From Chloroflexota bacterium (GTDB taxonomy: Bacteria; Chloroflexota; Chloroflexia; Chloroflexales; Kallotenuaceae), in NCBI GenBank assembly GCA_019240175.1, contig JAFAYS010000835.1:1-5639 (forward strand): a stretch of DNA of 5,639 nucleotides. Reading direction: 5' to 3'. Positions within the stretch are counted from its first letter, which is position 1. Every line of letters starts with the position of its first letter. The notes under the pieces were generated by a model. That model saw only the letters and a program-made list of their open reading frames with translations. It did not search any database and was not told the origin of the DNA. Shown here in pieces: positions 5,623 to 5,639 of this stretch. Made by a program: the position numbers and the translations under genes.

Positions 5623-5639
5623 AGATCGGAAGAGCGTCG
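5623..5639 (+). other. Illumina TruSeq adapter remnant (not genomic)
   Basis: AGATCGGAAGAGCGTCG is identical to the first 17 bases of the standard Illumina TruSeq universal adapter read-through sequence. It ends exactly at the window's right edge, where untrimmed adapter would be expected on a contig. Codons of the CHAT gene read from 5621 onward are therefore artificial. Confidence 0.93.

Overview
The window is about 5.6 kb of GC-rich bacterial DNA. The gene set (an ECF-like sigma factor, a soluble zinc-finger anti-sigma-like protein and a long TPR-CHAT protein, beside an intergenic block of short repeats) and the codon choice fit a filamentous Chloroflexota bacterium such as the Herpetosiphon/Roseiflexus group. 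That assignment is inferred; no rRNA or marker gene is present. The last 17 bases (5623-5639) match the start of an Illumina TruSeq adapter, so this is probably the end of an assembled contig and not real genomic sequence there.

Layout: (1) 1-963, minus strand, a gene of unknown function cut by the left edge. It looks like a TIM-barrel, hydrolase-like domain followed by the start of a hydrophobic segment. It has no Shine-Dalgarno site but has a -10-like box six bases before its ATG, so its mRNA may be leaderless. (2) 964-1400, a divergent intergenic region. Its core (1007-1238) is a composite of short tandem repeats: a 7-bp unit x3, then three blocks of an 8-bp GAACAAAA-like unit, one of them inverted. 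Two copies of a 19-bp GC-rich repeat are interleaved, one beside a hairpin. A candidate promoter (1255-1284) and a 15-bp palindrome (1339-1353) lie between the repeats and the rightward genes. (3) 1401 to the right end, a tight plus-strand operon of three genes: sigma-70/ECF-like protein, zinc-binding anti-sigma-like protein with a C-terminal beta-sandwich, and a TPR-CHAT peptidase that runs off the end a few codons before its expected C-terminus.

How the genes may work together: the proposed model is a sigma factor held by a zinc anti-sigma protein, with a caspase-like CHAT peptidase in the same transcript. The TPR array would sense or bind a partner, and the peptidase could cleave the anti-sigma protein, perhaps in the Pro-rich linker between its two halves. 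This parallels the TPR-CHAT/Csx30/RpoE arrangement of type III-E CRISPR systems, but no CRISPR array or cas gene is visible here. The motifs are seen in the sequence; the regulatory circuit is inferred.
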